Source: DASYLJ01 sp964432595
Lineage (GTDB): Bacteria > Desulfobacterota > Binatia > DP-6
Assembly (NCBI GenBank): GCA_964432595.1
Contig: CAYSOF010000006.1
Location: 186,001-250,000 of the forward strand
Length of the DNA: 64,000 bases
Direction: 5' to 3'
Notes under the pieces: generated by a model
What the model was told of the DNA's origin: nothing
Databases searched by the model: none
The model's input: only the letters and a program-made list of their open reading frames with translations
Position numbers and translations under genes: made by a program
Part shown: piece by piece, positions 45,351 through 53,617 of the stretch
How the letters are laid out: each line of letters begins with the position of its first letter
Position numbering within the stretch: position 1 is the stretch's first letter

Positions 45351-45379
45351 GTATAGGGACCCGTCTTTACGACCGTCAA
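45351..45379 (-). promoter_or_regulatory. Promoter of the giant propeller gene
   Basis: On the minus strand TTGACG (45374-45379), a 17-base spacer and CTATAC (45351-45356) give a near-consensus sigma70 promoter about 45 bases upstream of the ATG. Confidence 0.6.
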
Positions 45380-45441
45380 TCAAAATTCACCGCTGGCTGC
45401 GATTCGCGCGCCCGCCGCACCCCCGGGGACCGCTTTTCCTG

Positions 45442-45470
45442 TTGAAAATGGTTTTCATTTTCGATACGAC
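45442..45470 (+). promoter_or_regulatory. Promoter overlapped by a Fur-box-like dyad
   Basis: TTGAAA (45442-45447), a 17-base spacer and TACGAC (45465-45470) form a candidate promoter. GAAAATGGTTTTCATTTTC (45444-45462) overlaps the -35 and spacer; it matches 14 of 19 positions of the classical Fur box and has perfect 7-base arms. The A/T-rich patch stands out in this GC-rich window. It reads toward the duplicated-domain gene 160 bases downstream. Confidence 0.55.
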
Positions 45471-45626
45471 CCTCGACCGTACACGGACCCCCCAAGACTC
45501 CCCCACTCGACCGACGGGTTCTCGCTCCGTTCCGGGTGATCGGCACGTGGGACGGTGATCGCGCGCCGCGGCGTCGGCGCGGATCGACCGCGACGTTCAC
45601 ACGCCCACACGACGGAGGAGGAATCC

Positions 45627-47879
45627 GTGCAGAAGATTCTGGGGTACGCCGGCGCGCTCGCGCTGGCGCTGGCCGCGACGGGCGCGCACGCGCACGTCAT
45701 CAGCAAGACCACCGACCCGGGCCTGGTCGCGCTCCGCGCAGACGTCGCGAAGCAGGTCTCCACGTATACCGCGTGCCTCGTGAAGGCCGCGTCCAAGTGC
45801 GAGAAGCGCGGCGCCGTGTCCGGTCCGGAGTGCGATCTCGCCACCGGGGCGGTCGCCTACGAGCCGTCGCCCGGCAAGGAGACCGCGAAGTTCCAGGCCG
45901 CGATCGCCAAGTGTGACGCCAAGCAGGCGCTCGGCAAGCGCGGCACCGACTACGCCGGCATCGGCTGTCCCGGCGACTGCGGCACCGGCCCCGGCCTCCA
46001 GCAGTGCGCGTCGCAGGCCGCCTACGAGGCCAGCGTCGAGAGCACGTCGGCCACTGCCGCGAAGGCGCAGATCGGCCTCCTCGCGCTGGCCGTCGACGGC
46101 GGCTGCGCGGGGACCGGCGCGCCGGACAGCGACGCCCGCATCGACTGCGTCGAGGACGCGACGAAGCAGCTCGCGAAGTACGCGTCGAGCCTCTTCAAGT
46201 GCGAGCAGACGTGCGAAGCCGACGTCACCGGCAAGAAGGGCGGCGGCGCCACGACGAACGCGCCGGTCTGCCTGACCGGCGGCGGCGCGCATCCGAGCCT
46301 GGCGGCGTGCGAGCAGAAGGCCGCCGCGAAGGTGACGAACGTCTCGGCAGTGACCGTGCGGCCGCTGGTCGCGGGGGTGGTCGACGACGCCACGAACGGC
46401 CTCTTCAACCGCGAGGACGCCACCGATCCGGCGTCGCCCGCGGGCACGCTGTCGCCGTGCGGCACCTGCGGCAACGGCGCGCGCGAGGGCACCGAGGACT
46501 GCGACGGCGCGGCGCTCGGCGCGTGCGAAGCGTGCGCGGCGGACTGCACCTGCACGCCGGCCGTCTGCGGCAACGACGTGATCGAAGGCAGCGAGGCGTG
46601 CGACGGCACGGACCTCGGCGTCTGCGGCTTCGGCTGCGAGGCCGACTGCACCTGCTCGCCCGAGCCCGAGGACCCGATCCTCGACGGTCCGGCCGGCACG
46701 TTCTGCAGCGGCACGTTCAACGCCTCGACCACCGACTACCAGCCGCTCTGCGTGCCCACCGAGGGCCGCGGCCGGCACTTCCGCATCGAGGGCGTGCAGG
46801 TCTTCGGCGACAACGCCTTCTTCTACCTGGCGCTCGGCTTCCCGGCGTCGCCGACCGGCAACCCGACCACGGCGGTGGGTGACGGCCGCTTCATCTTCAC
46901 CGGCGGCAAGAGCGTCTCCTGCCCGTTCGGCTGGTCGTACTTCCGCTACAGCGGCATCACCGATCCGCCCGCGGCGTCGCTCTGCGCAGCCGAGATCTTC
47001 GGCGACTACACCCTCGGCCCGCAGGAGGTCTGCCTCGACGTGTCCGATCACACCGCGCCGAACGTCACCTTCTGGGCGACGGGCGAGAACGGCGCCGACT
47101 GCAAGGACCGCTCGACGCTGACGGCGGCGACGGCGCTCTACACGAAGAGCGACTGGTCGAGCGCCAATAACCAACCCATCAACGACCTCGTCGACTACAT
47201 GAAGGTCAACAACGCGGCGTCGGCGACGATGACGCAGGTCCTCGTGTCCTCGCGCACGGTGCTCGACTACGGCCCCGTCGATCCGATCCTCGACGGCCCC
47301 GCCGGCAGCTTCTGCGAGACGGCCTTCAACGCGGCGACGACCGACTACCAGCCGCTCTGCGTGCCGACCGAGGCCAGCGGGCGTCACTTCCGCGTCGAGG
47401 GCGCGCAGACCACCGGCGACAACGGCTTCTTCTACCTGGCACTCGGCTTCCCGCCGGCGCCGACCGGCAACCCGGCCACGACGGTGGGCGACGGCCGCTT
47501 CATCTTCACCGGCGGCAAGAGCGTGTCGTGCGGGTTCGGGTGGTCGTACTTCCGCTACAGCGGCATCACCGATCCCGCCGCGGCGTCGCTGTGCGCCGCC
47601 GAGATCTTCGGCGACTACACGCTCGGCCCGCAGGAGATCTGTCTCGACGTGACCGGCGACACGCCGCCGCGCGTGACGTTCTGGGCCACGGGCGAGGCCG
47701 GCGCCGACTGCAAGGACCGTCGCACGCTGACGACGATGTCGGCGCTCTACGCGAAGGACGACTGGTCGAGCCTCGACAACCAGCCGGTGGCGACCGCCAC
47801 GCACTTCGTGAAGGTCAACAACACCGCGCTCGTGACGTTGAGCAACGTGGGCGTGTCGTCGCGCCTCGTGCTCGACTGA
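45627..47879 (+). CDS. Secreted Cys-rich protein with duplicated C-terminal domain
   Basis: A 750-residue exported protein. GTG 45627 lies 6 bases after GGAGGAGG and starts a signal peptide (ALALALAATGAHAH). Residues 25-260 are a helical, Cys-bearing domain (YTACLVKAASKCEKRG). Two myxococcal-type disulfide repeats follow (CGNGAREGTEDCDG and CGNDVIEGSEACDG). The rest is two near-identical copies of a domain of about 200 residues, each from DPILDGPAG to the VSSR-x-VLD end. No enzyme motif is visible. A Fur-box-like promoter upstream suggests iron-regulated expression. It may be a surface metal- or ligand-binding protein; that is an inference. Confidence 0.8.
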   Translation: MQKILGYAGALALALAATGAHAHVISKTTDPGLVALRADVAKQVSTYTACLVKAASKCEKRGAVSGPECDLATGAVAYEPSPGKETAKFQAAIAKCDAKQALGKRGTDYAGIGCPGDCGTGPGLQQCASQAAYEASVESTSATAAKAQIGLLALAVDGGCAGTGAPDSDARIDCVEDATKQLAKYASSLFKCEQTCEADVTGKKGGGATTNAPVCLTGGGAHPSLAACEQKAAAKVTNVSAVTVRPLVAGVVDDATNGLFNREDATDPASPAGTLSPCGTCGNGAREGTEDCDGAALGACEACAADCTCTPAVCGNDVIEGSEACDGTDLGVCGFGCEADCTCSPEPEDPILDGPAGTFCSGTFNASTTDYQPLCVPTEGRGRHFRIEGVQVFGDNAFFYLALGFPASPTGNPTTAVGDGRFIFTGGKSVSCPFGWSYFRYSGITDPPAASLCAAEIFGDYTLGPQEVCLDVSDHTAPNVTFWATGENGADCKDRSTLTAATALYTKSDWSSANNQPINDLVDYMKVNNAASATMTQVLVSSRTVLDYGPVDPILDGPAGSFCETAFNAATTDYQPLCVPTEASGRHFRVEGAQTTGDNGFFYLALGFPPAPTGNPATTVGDGRFIFTGGKSVSCGFGWSYFRYSGITDPAAASLCAAEIFGDYTLGPQEICLDVTGDTPPRVTFWATGEAGADCKDRRTLTTMSALYAKDDWSSLDNQPVATATHFVKVNNTALVTLSNVGVSSRLVLD
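46671..47876 (+). repeat. Tandem intragenic duplication, about 600 bases per copy
   Basis: Copy 1 starts at 46671 (DPILDGPAGTFC) and copy 2 at 47280 (DPILDGPAGSFC), offset 609 bases. Long identical stretches remain at DNA level, for example across the GDGRFIFTGGKSVSC and AAEIFGDYTLGPQE segments, so the duplication is recent or kept similar by gene conversion. Confidence 0.9.
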
Positions 47880-47894
47880 TCGGCATGTGAGCAC

Positions 47895-47928
47895 CCGCGG
47901 GGCGGCGGCGCGCGCCGCCGCCCCGCGG
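47895..47928. terminator. 34-base perfect palindrome between convergent genes
   Basis: Arms CCGCGGGGCGGCGGCG and CGCCGCCGCCCCGCGG flank a central CG. It lies in the 82-base gap between two convergent genes. No T-run follows, but the stem is very stable and symmetrical, so it can act on both transcripts. Confidence 0.55.
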
Positions 47929-47961
47929 CGCATGGCCCGTGGACCGAGCCGGCACCCGGGA

Positions 47962-48630
47962 TCACGCCGGCAGGACGTCGGCGAACGCGAAGCCGTCGCG
48001 TTCCACCGTCTCGCCGACGCGGACCGCCAGCGGCGACGCGAACATCGGGCCCGCGACGCAGAACGTGTGGAACTCGCCGCGCTCCCCGCACGGGTCGACG
48101 CCGCCCGGCAACGACGCCACGAGCTCGCGATCCCACGTCCGCCCGACGAACGCGGCCGGCAGCTGGCGCGGGTCGACGCACGTCAGGACGGCGCGGAGGC
48201 CGGCGGCCAGCATCTCGCCGGCGAGCGCCGGCGTGTCGTCGGCCGCGCCCCAGAGCGGGAACAGCGGCGTCAGCCCGGTGCCGGCGAGCCGCTGCTCGCG
48301 GTACGCGCGGACGTCGGCGAGATGGAGATCGCCGAACGCCACGTGCGTCACGCCGTCGGCGCGAGCGCGATCGATCGCCACCGTCATCCGCGCTTCGTAT
48401 GCGTCATTCGGACACGGCCACGGCAGCTCGACCGGCCACAGCGGCAGCCCCGCGGCTGCCGCCTGCGCCGTCACGAGCTCGCGCCGGACGGCGTGCATCG
48501 CGACGCGATCGGCGGCCTCGTTGAACGTCGTCAGCAGCGCGACGACCTCGACGTCGGGCGCGCGTCGCAGGCGGTGCAACGCCCACGCGCAGTCCTTCCC
48601 CGAGCTCCAGGACAGCAGCACGCGTTTCAT
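47962..48630 (-). CDS. DUF71/COG2102 ATP pyrophosphatase, B12-salvage type
   Basis: A 222-residue ATP-PPase. The PP-loop is VLLSWSSGKDCAWALHRL; the rest (LTTFNEAADRVAMHAV, FGDLHLADVRAYREQRL, GEFHTFCVAGPMF) follows the DUF71 family. One branch makes diphthamide in archaea and eukaryotes; a bacterial branch next to B12 transport genes has been predicted by comparative genomics to act in B12 salvage. Here it lies 14 bases after a BtuB-like receptor gene behind a cobalamin riboswitch, which puts it in the second branch. Reaction unknown. Confidence 0.9.
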   Translation of the reverse strand: MKRVLLSWSSGKDCAWALHRLRRAPDVEVVALLTTFNEAADRVAMHAVRRELVTAQAAAAGLPLWPVELPWPCPNDAYEARMTVAIDRARADGVTHVAFGDLHLADVRAYREQRLAGTGLTPLFPLWGAADDTPALAGEMLAAGLRAVLTCVDPRQLPAAFVGRTWDRELVASLPGGVDPCGERGEFHTFCVAGPMFASPLAVRVGETVERDGFAFADVLPA

Positions 48631-48644
48631 CGTCGGAACCCCCT

Positions 48645-50723
48645 TCAGAATCCCCATGACACCGTGCCGTAGAACGAGCGACCCGGCAGCGGGAAGTCGG
48701 CCGCGTCGCGCGTCTGGTCGTCGGTGAGATTGCGCACCTCGAAGCCGACGCGGAGCTTCGCCAGCGGCTCCACCTCGACGCCCAGGCCGAAGAGATCGCG
48801 CCGGGGCACGAGCTGCGTGTTCGCCGTATCGAGGAAGTTGTCCGCGATGACGTTGGCGTCGACCCACGCGCGGCCGGGCCAGAGATCGGCCGCCCAGGCG
48901 CCGAACGGCAACGGGCGGCTGCGACGCCACGACGCCTCGAGCCGCACGTAGGCCTCGTGCGCCGGACGGCCGGGCAGCTTGTTTCCGGCGCGGAACGCGA
49001 CGTCGCTGTCGTCGACCGCGTCCTGGTACGTGTAGTTCATCACGACGCCGAGCCGATCCCAGAGCCGCATCGACGTCGCCACCTCGTGCCCCGTCACCGT
49101 CGCCTTCGCGACGTTCTTGCTGGTGAAGACGCTGACGCTCGTCGGCACCACGACGATGACGTCGTCGATCTCGTTGTCGAAGTACGCGTACTCGAGCGAG
49201 ATGTCCCCGACGATGCCCCAATCCGGCGGGCGCCAGCGGAAGCCGACGTCCCAGTTGAGGCTCTTCTCCGGCACGAGGTCGGGATTGCCGACGATGGTCC
49301 CCGCGGCGCCGAAGAGCTCCTGGAGGCTCGGCACGCGCTCGTAGTGTCCGGCGTTGCCGAGGAACGCGACGGTGTCCCACGGCTCGAAGGTCCACGGCTG
49401 GACACGCACGCCCAGGCGCGGCGACCAGACGCTGCGGTGCACGGTGCCGCTCTCGTCGAGCACCGGCGCCAGCCGCGGGTCGGCGGGCGCGACGTCGCGG
49501 AAGCCCTCCCAGCGCAGCGCCGGCACGACCGAGACGCGGTCCCCGAGCAGCACGATCTCGTTCTCGGCGGCGACCGTTCCGCGCAGCCGCGTGCGGTCGG
49601 GCTGGCGTCCGGGCTCGGCGCCGCGCGAGCCGATGTCGTCGGTCTGCCCGAACGTCTCGTGGCTGAGCGCCAGCAGGAGCCCGGGCACGAGGTGGCGGCC
49701 GATCGCGCTCGTGAACAGCAGCTGGCCGCCGCCGACGAGGCTCTGCTCGTGCACGTCGGTGGCGATCTGCACGACGGGGCCCAGCGGATCCTCGTACGCC
49801 TGCGACTGGTAGAGGACGTAGCCGCTGCCCTCCACCGTCAGCGGGAAGGCCGTCGCCGGTTCGAACGTGCCGTCGACGCGCGAGAGATGGCGCACCGTCT
49901 GGCGGCGCGCGTTCGCGTCCTGCGGGAAGCCGCGGCCTGGAAAGCCGCGGTCGCGGCCGAACGTGTCGCCCGTGTACGACAGCGCGAACCGCTCCGACGG
50001 CGTCCAGCCCACCCGCGCCGTCAGGCTGCCCAGGTCGAAGTCGTTGTTGATGCGCGTGAGCGTGCGGTCGTCGGCGGCGTTGTCCGTCGTGCCGAGGTCG
50101 TCGCGGTAGGTGAAGTCGCCGAGCGTACCGAGGTAGTGACCGAAGAGCAGGTAGCTCCAGGCGCCCTCGGTCGCGCTCCGTGTGACGTCGACCTTGCGCG
50201 TCTCGAACGATCCGTACGACGCGCTGGCCGCGGTCACCGGCTCGGCGCCGGGCCGGCGCGTGACGACGTTGACGACGCCTCCCGGTCCCGCCTGCGCGAA
50301 GCGCAGCGGCGTGGCGCCCCGATACACCTCCACGCGCTCGACGACGTCGAGCGGCAGGTCGCTCAGGTCGACGGTCTCGTTGTCGGCGCGCGAGAGCGGC
50401 ACGCCGTCGAGATAGACCTGCACCTGGCGCGGCGAGAAGCCGCGGACCGAGACCGTGGCGAAGTCGCCGAGGCCGCCGAAGCGGCGCACCTGGACGCCGA
50501 CCGCATCGGACAGCGCGTCGGCGAGCGTCTCGACCTGCGTCGGCGCCGTGCGCGCGTCGATCACCGTGGCGAAGGCGGTGGGATCGGCGGGCGGCGGCAA
50601 CGCATCGCGCGCCTCGGGCGCGGTCACGACGATCTCGTCGAGCGGCTGCGCCGGACGTTCCTCGGCGCGCACCGCGGACGCGGTCGCGAGCAGAGCGGCC
50701 AGGATGAAAGTGTGTGTCCGGAT
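48645..50723 (-). CDS. btuB: TonB-dependent outer membrane receptor, BtuB-like
   Basis: A 692-residue outer-membrane transporter: signal peptide (ILAALLATASAVRA), TonB box DEIVVTA, plug domain (ALSDAVGVQVRRFGGLGDF, then VYRGATPLRFAQAGPGGVVN) and a 22-strand barrel ending YGTVSWGF with the C-terminal Phe. The cobalamin riboswitch directly upstream identifies the substrate class as B12 or related corrinoids. The best-spaced start is ATC 50723, 6 bases after AAGGAG; the nearest canonical codon, GTG 50741, has no Shine-Dalgarno and lies in the riboswitch hairpin. No BtuCD genes are in the window. Confidence 0.9.
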   Translation of the reverse strand: MRTHTFILAALLATASAVRAEERPAQPLDEIVVTAPEARDALPPPADPTAFATVIDARTAPTQVETLADALSDAVGVQVRRFGGLGDFATVSVRGFSPRQVQVYLDGVPLSRADNETVDLSDLPLDVVERVEVYRGATPLRFAQAGPGGVVNVVTRRPGAEPVTAASASYGSFETRKVDVTRSATEGAWSYLLFGHYLGTLGDFTYRDDLGTTDNAADDRTLTRINNDFDLGSLTARVGWTPSERFALSYTGDTFGRDRGFPGRGFPQDANARRQTVRHLSRVDGTFEPATAFPLTVEGSGYVLYQSQAYEDPLGPVVQIATDVHEQSLVGGGQLLFTSAIGRHLVPGLLLALSHETFGQTDDIGSRGAEPGRQPDRTRLRGTVAAENEIVLLGDRVSVVPALRWEGFRDVAPADPRLAPVLDESGTVHRSVWSPRLGVRVQPWTFEPWDTVAFLGNAGHYERVPSLQELFGAAGTIVGNPDLVPEKSLNWDVGFRWRPPDWGIVGDISLEYAYFDNEIDDVIVVVPTSVSVFTSKNVAKATVTGHEVATSMRLWDRLGVVMNYTYQDAVDDSDVAFRAGNKLPGRPAHEAYVRLEASWRRSRPLPFGAWAADLWPGRAWVDANVIADNFLDTANTQLVPRRDLFGLGVEVEPLAKLRVGFEVRNLTDDQTRDAADFPLPGRSFYGTVSWGF

Positions 50724-50729
50724 CGCCAG

Positions 50730-50906
50730 CTCCTTCCCCACGGAAGGCGTGATGCTGGCCTCGGCCGGGCAGGTCTTCTGGCTCGGGGATCGTCCTCCTC
50801 CGGTTCCTTCCCGCCGTCGCCGGCAGTGGATGCGACCGGATTCGTCTCCCCTCACAGCTGCGGGGCAGCGGGGGCTTCGCACCCCCTTCCCTCACCCGTC
50901 GAGGTG
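50730..50906 (-). ncRNA. Cobalamin riboswitch 2
   Basis: On the minus strand: GGGAAGGGGGTGCGAAGCCC, the B12 box GCTGCCCCGCAGCTGTGAG (core 50854-50869), CCACTGCC, GCGGGAAGG and CCGAGCCAGAAGACCTGCC (50768-50784). The last hairpin (50732-50747, CCTTCC/GGAAGG with GTGG loop) buries the AAGGAG of the receptor gene, so control is most likely translational: B12 bound means the ribosome site is closed. Confidence 0.96.
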
Positions 50907-50910
50907 GGTG

Positions 50911-50940
50911 CGGCTTAGAAGCATGCCGGCCCGCTGTCAA
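50911..50940 (-). promoter_or_regulatory. Promoter of cobalamin operon 2
   Basis: A perfect TTGACA (50935-50940, minus strand) lies upstream of the riboswitch. The -10 is weaker: CTAAGC or TAAGCC at a 16-17 base spacing. Confidence 0.45.
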
Positions 50941-51033
50941 GGACGCGGACGTCCGCTGTCGCGGACACATCGTGCGCCGTCGGCCCGTATTTTCGCGGCG
51001 CGCGCCGGCGGCACCTTGGTTGCTAGCCGCCGC

Positions 51034-51528
51034 ATGACGGACACGCAGCGCAGGGAGCGCAACGAACGACGGCTCGTCGAGACGTACCCCACGTTCGCCG
51101 AGCGGCTGCGTGCGACCATCGTGCACCTGGAGCGGCAGGGTCTCCGCCCGCGCATCCAGGAGGCGTGGCGCTCGATCGACGACCAGGTCGCGGCGTTCCA
51201 GTCCGGACACGCACGGCTCCGGTACGGCTTCCACAACGTCACCGGCACGGGCGGCCGCAAGGACGCGCTGGCCGTCGATCTCCTCGTCGACGATCATCCG
51301 GCACGCCAGACGCGCGAGCACTTCCTCCGGCTCGCTGCCGCCGCCGAACGGCACGGCCTCACGACGGGCATCCGGTGGGGGCTGCCTCCCGTGCTGCGAA
51401 AGGCGATCGACGACGCGATCGCCGCGAAGGCGTGGGGTGCGCCGGTCAAGATCGGCTGGGACCCGGCGCACGTCGAGACCCGCGGCGTCACGATGCGCGA
51501 GGCCCGCGCCGGCATGCGACCGATCTGA
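51034..51528 (+). CDS. M15-like peptidoglycan peptidase
   Basis: A 164-residue protein like the small M15 (VanY/endolysin-type) zinc peptidases that cut stem peptides. EAWRSIDDQVAAFQSGHARL matches the substrate-groove helix; the zinc triad would be H in YGFHNVTG, D in LAVDLLVDD and H in PAHVETRG. The usual SxHxxGxAxD is stretched by a GTGGRKD insertion. No signal peptide is visible, so it may act on lysis or be exported another way; similar proteins are annotated in phages, but no phage genes surround it. Confidence 0.72.
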   Translation: MTDTQRRERNERRLVETYPTFAERLRATIVHLERQGLRPRIQEAWRSIDDQVAAFQSGHARLRYGFHNVTGTGGRKDALAVDLLVDDHPARQTREHFLRLAAAAERHGLTTGIRWGLPPVLRKAIDDAIAAKAWGAPVKIGWDPAHVETRGVTMREARAGMRPI

Positions 51529-51577
51529 GCGACTCGCCCATTGCCCGCGAGGCGTCCGGTATAGGACAAGCGTCGGG

Positions 51578-53614
51578 ATGCCCACGTTCTCCCGTCGCGC
51601 GTTCCTCCGCATGACCGGCGCCGCCCTGGCGGCGTCCGCGTTTCCCCCGAGCATCCAGCGCGCGCTCGCCATCCCCGCGCGGTCGCGCCGCGGCTCGATC
51701 ATGGACGTCGAGCACGTCGTGGTCCTGATGCAGGAGAACCGCTCGTTCGATCACTACTTCGGCACGTTGCCCGGCGTGCGCGGCTTCGGCGACCGGATCA
51801 CGATCCCACTGCCGGGCGGACGCTCGGTGTGGGAGCAGCAGACGGGCAACGGTACGGTCGTCCTGCCGTACCATCTCGACGCCGCGGCGGGGAACGCGCT
51901 GCGCGTGCTCGGGACGCCGCACTTCTGGGCCGACTCGCAGAGCGCGTGGAACCACGGCGCGACGGGGCGCTGGCCGGAGTTCAAGCAGCCGTGGTCGATG
52001 GGCTACTACGAAGAGGCCGAGCTGCCGTTCCAGTTCGCGCTCGCGCGCGCCTTCACCGTCTGCGACGCCTACCACTGCTCGATCCAGGGCAGCACGAACC
52101 CGAACCGGCTGTTCATGTTCACCGGCACGAACGATCCGAGCGGCGCGGGCGGCGGACCGGCGATCACCAACCAGAACGACAGCGTCGGCCCGCCGGAGAC
52201 CGGCTTCACCTGGACCACCTATGCGGAGCGCCTCGAGACCGCGGGCGTCTCGTGGAAGGTCTACCAGGACCTCGCCGACAACTTCAGCGACAACTCGCTC
52301 GCCGGCTTCCGCCAGTTCCGCCAGCCGTTCGTCGACGGCACGCCGTCGCCGCTCGTCACGAAGGGCCTCTCGACGACGCTCACGAACGGCACCCTCGACG
52401 GACTTCGCGCCGACATCCAGGCGGGCACGCTGCCGCAGGTGTCGTGGATCGTCGCGCCCGCGTCGCTCTCCGAGCATCCCTCGCCGTCGAGCCCCGTGCT
52501 CGGCGCCTGGTACACGCAGGAGGTCCTGAACAGCCTCACCGCGGACCCCGACGTGTGGAGCCGCACCGTCCTGCTCGTCATGTTCGACGAGAACGACGGC
52601 TTCTTCGACCACGTCCCGCCGCCGTGCGCGCCGTCGCTGCGACCGGACCTGTCGACCGCGGGCGCGAGCACTGTCGACGACACGACCGAGCGCTACGTGC
52701 TCGACGGACGGGTGTTCGGTCCCGGTCCGCGCGTTCCCATGTGCGTGGTGTCGCCGTGGAGCCGTGGCGGCTGGGTCGACTCCGAGACGTTCGACCACAC
52801 GTCGATCGTGCGGTTCCTCGAAGCGCGGTTCGGCGTGACGGAGCCGAACATCAGCGCGTGGCGCCGCGCGGTCGCCGGCGACCTCACGTCGGCGTTCGAC
52901 TTCCGGCACCCGAACCGCAAGCCGTTCCCCGCGCTGCCCCAGCTGACGCGCGAGGAGGCGGCCGCCATCAACACCGCCCAGCAGCGGCTTCCGCAGATCC
53001 CCGTGCCGCTCGGTGCCGCGGGCTCGCTGCCGGTGCAGCCGACCGGCATGAGCCCGTCGCGCGCGCTGCCGTACGAGCTCCACGTCGACGCCGCCGTCGC
53101 GAGCGCCGCCGCCGAGGTCGCGCTGGCGTTCCGTGTGACCGGCGAGCGGGCCGCCGTCTTTCACGTCTACGACCGGCTCGACCTGGAGGCGATTCCACGC
53201 CGCTACACCGTCGAGTCGGGCAAGACGCTCGACGACGTCTGGTCGACGGGCGGCCCGTACGACCTGTGGGTGATGGGGCCGAACGGCTTCCTGCGCCACC
53301 TGCAGGGTACCGCGCCCGCGCCCGGTGGCGTCGAGGCGCGGGTCGACGCCGGCAAGAAGGTGTCCATCCGGCTGACCAACGACGGCGACGCCCCGTCCAC
53401 GTTCGTGCTGACGCCGAACGCGTACCGCACGCGCGCGGTACGCGTCCGCGTGCCCGCCGGCGCGACGCGCGTCCGTCGGTGGCCGCTGTCGCGCAAGCAC
53501 CGCTGGTACGACTTCACCGTCACCTGCGACGCGGATCCCGAGTTCGCGCGACGGTTCGCGGGCCGTGCGGAGAACGGCCGGCGCGGCGTCACCGATCCGG
53601 CGATGGGGACCTGA
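51578..53614 (+). CDS. Tat-exported phospholipase C/phosphoesterase family protein
   Basis: A 678-residue secreted phosphoesterase of the bacterial phospholipase C/AcpA group. The N-terminus has a twin-arginine motif (SRRAFLRMTG) and an Ala-rich core. Catalytic landmarks are VVLMQENRSFDHYFGTLPGV, GSTNPNRLFMFTG, LLVMFDENDGFFDHVPPP and GPRVPMCVVSPWSRGG. The C-terminal third contains the paired bacterial PLC C-terminal (DUF756) domains. The length matches non-haemolytic PlcN-like enzymes. It could release phosphate or choline phosphate from lipids. It converges with an SDR gene. Confidence 0.92.
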   Translation: MPTFSRRAFLRMTGAALAASAFPPSIQRALAIPARSRRGSIMDVEHVVVLMQENRSFDHYFGTLPGVRGFGDRITIPLPGGRSVWEQQTGNGTVVLPYHLDAAAGNALRVLGTPHFWADSQSAWNHGATGRWPEFKQPWSMGYYEEAELPFQFALARAFTVCDAYHCSIQGSTNPNRLFMFTGTNDPSGAGGGPAITNQNDSVGPPETGFTWTTYAERLETAGVSWKVYQDLADNFSDNSLAGFRQFRQPFVDGTPSPLVTKGLSTTLTNGTLDGLRADIQAGTLPQVSWIVAPASLSEHPSPSSPVLGAWYTQEVLNSLTADPDVWSRTVLLVMFDENDGFFDHVPPPCAPSLRPDLSTAGASTVDDTTERYVLDGRVFGPGPRVPMCVVSPWSRGGWVDSETFDHTSIVRFLEARFGVTEPNISAWRRAVAGDLTSAFDFRHPNRKPFPALPQLTREEAAAINTAQQRLPQIPVPLGAAGSLPVQPTGMSPSRALPYELHVDAAVASAAAEVALAFRVTGERAAVFHVYDRLDLEAIPRRYTVESGKTLDDVWSTGGPYDLWVMGPNGFLRHLQGTAPAPGGVEARVDAGKKVSIRLTNDGDAPSTFVLTPNAYRTRAVRVRVPAGATRVRRWPLSRKHRWYDFTVTCDADPEFARRFAGRAENGRRGVTDPAMGT

Positions 53615-53617
53615 TCG

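Noticed and set aside
40358..45445. A plus-strand reading frame of about 1700 codons opposite the giant propeller gene
   Set aside because: It is open because of high GC and strong codon bias on the other strand. Its composition is Arg/Ala/His-rich with no domain, signal peptide or ribosome site, while the minus strand has clear blades, repeats and a promoter.
51034..51528. Prophage remnant suggested by the endolysin-like M15 peptidase
   Set aside because: No holin, tail, integrase or attachment repeats are seen, and the neighbours are ordinary chromosomal genes with the same composition.
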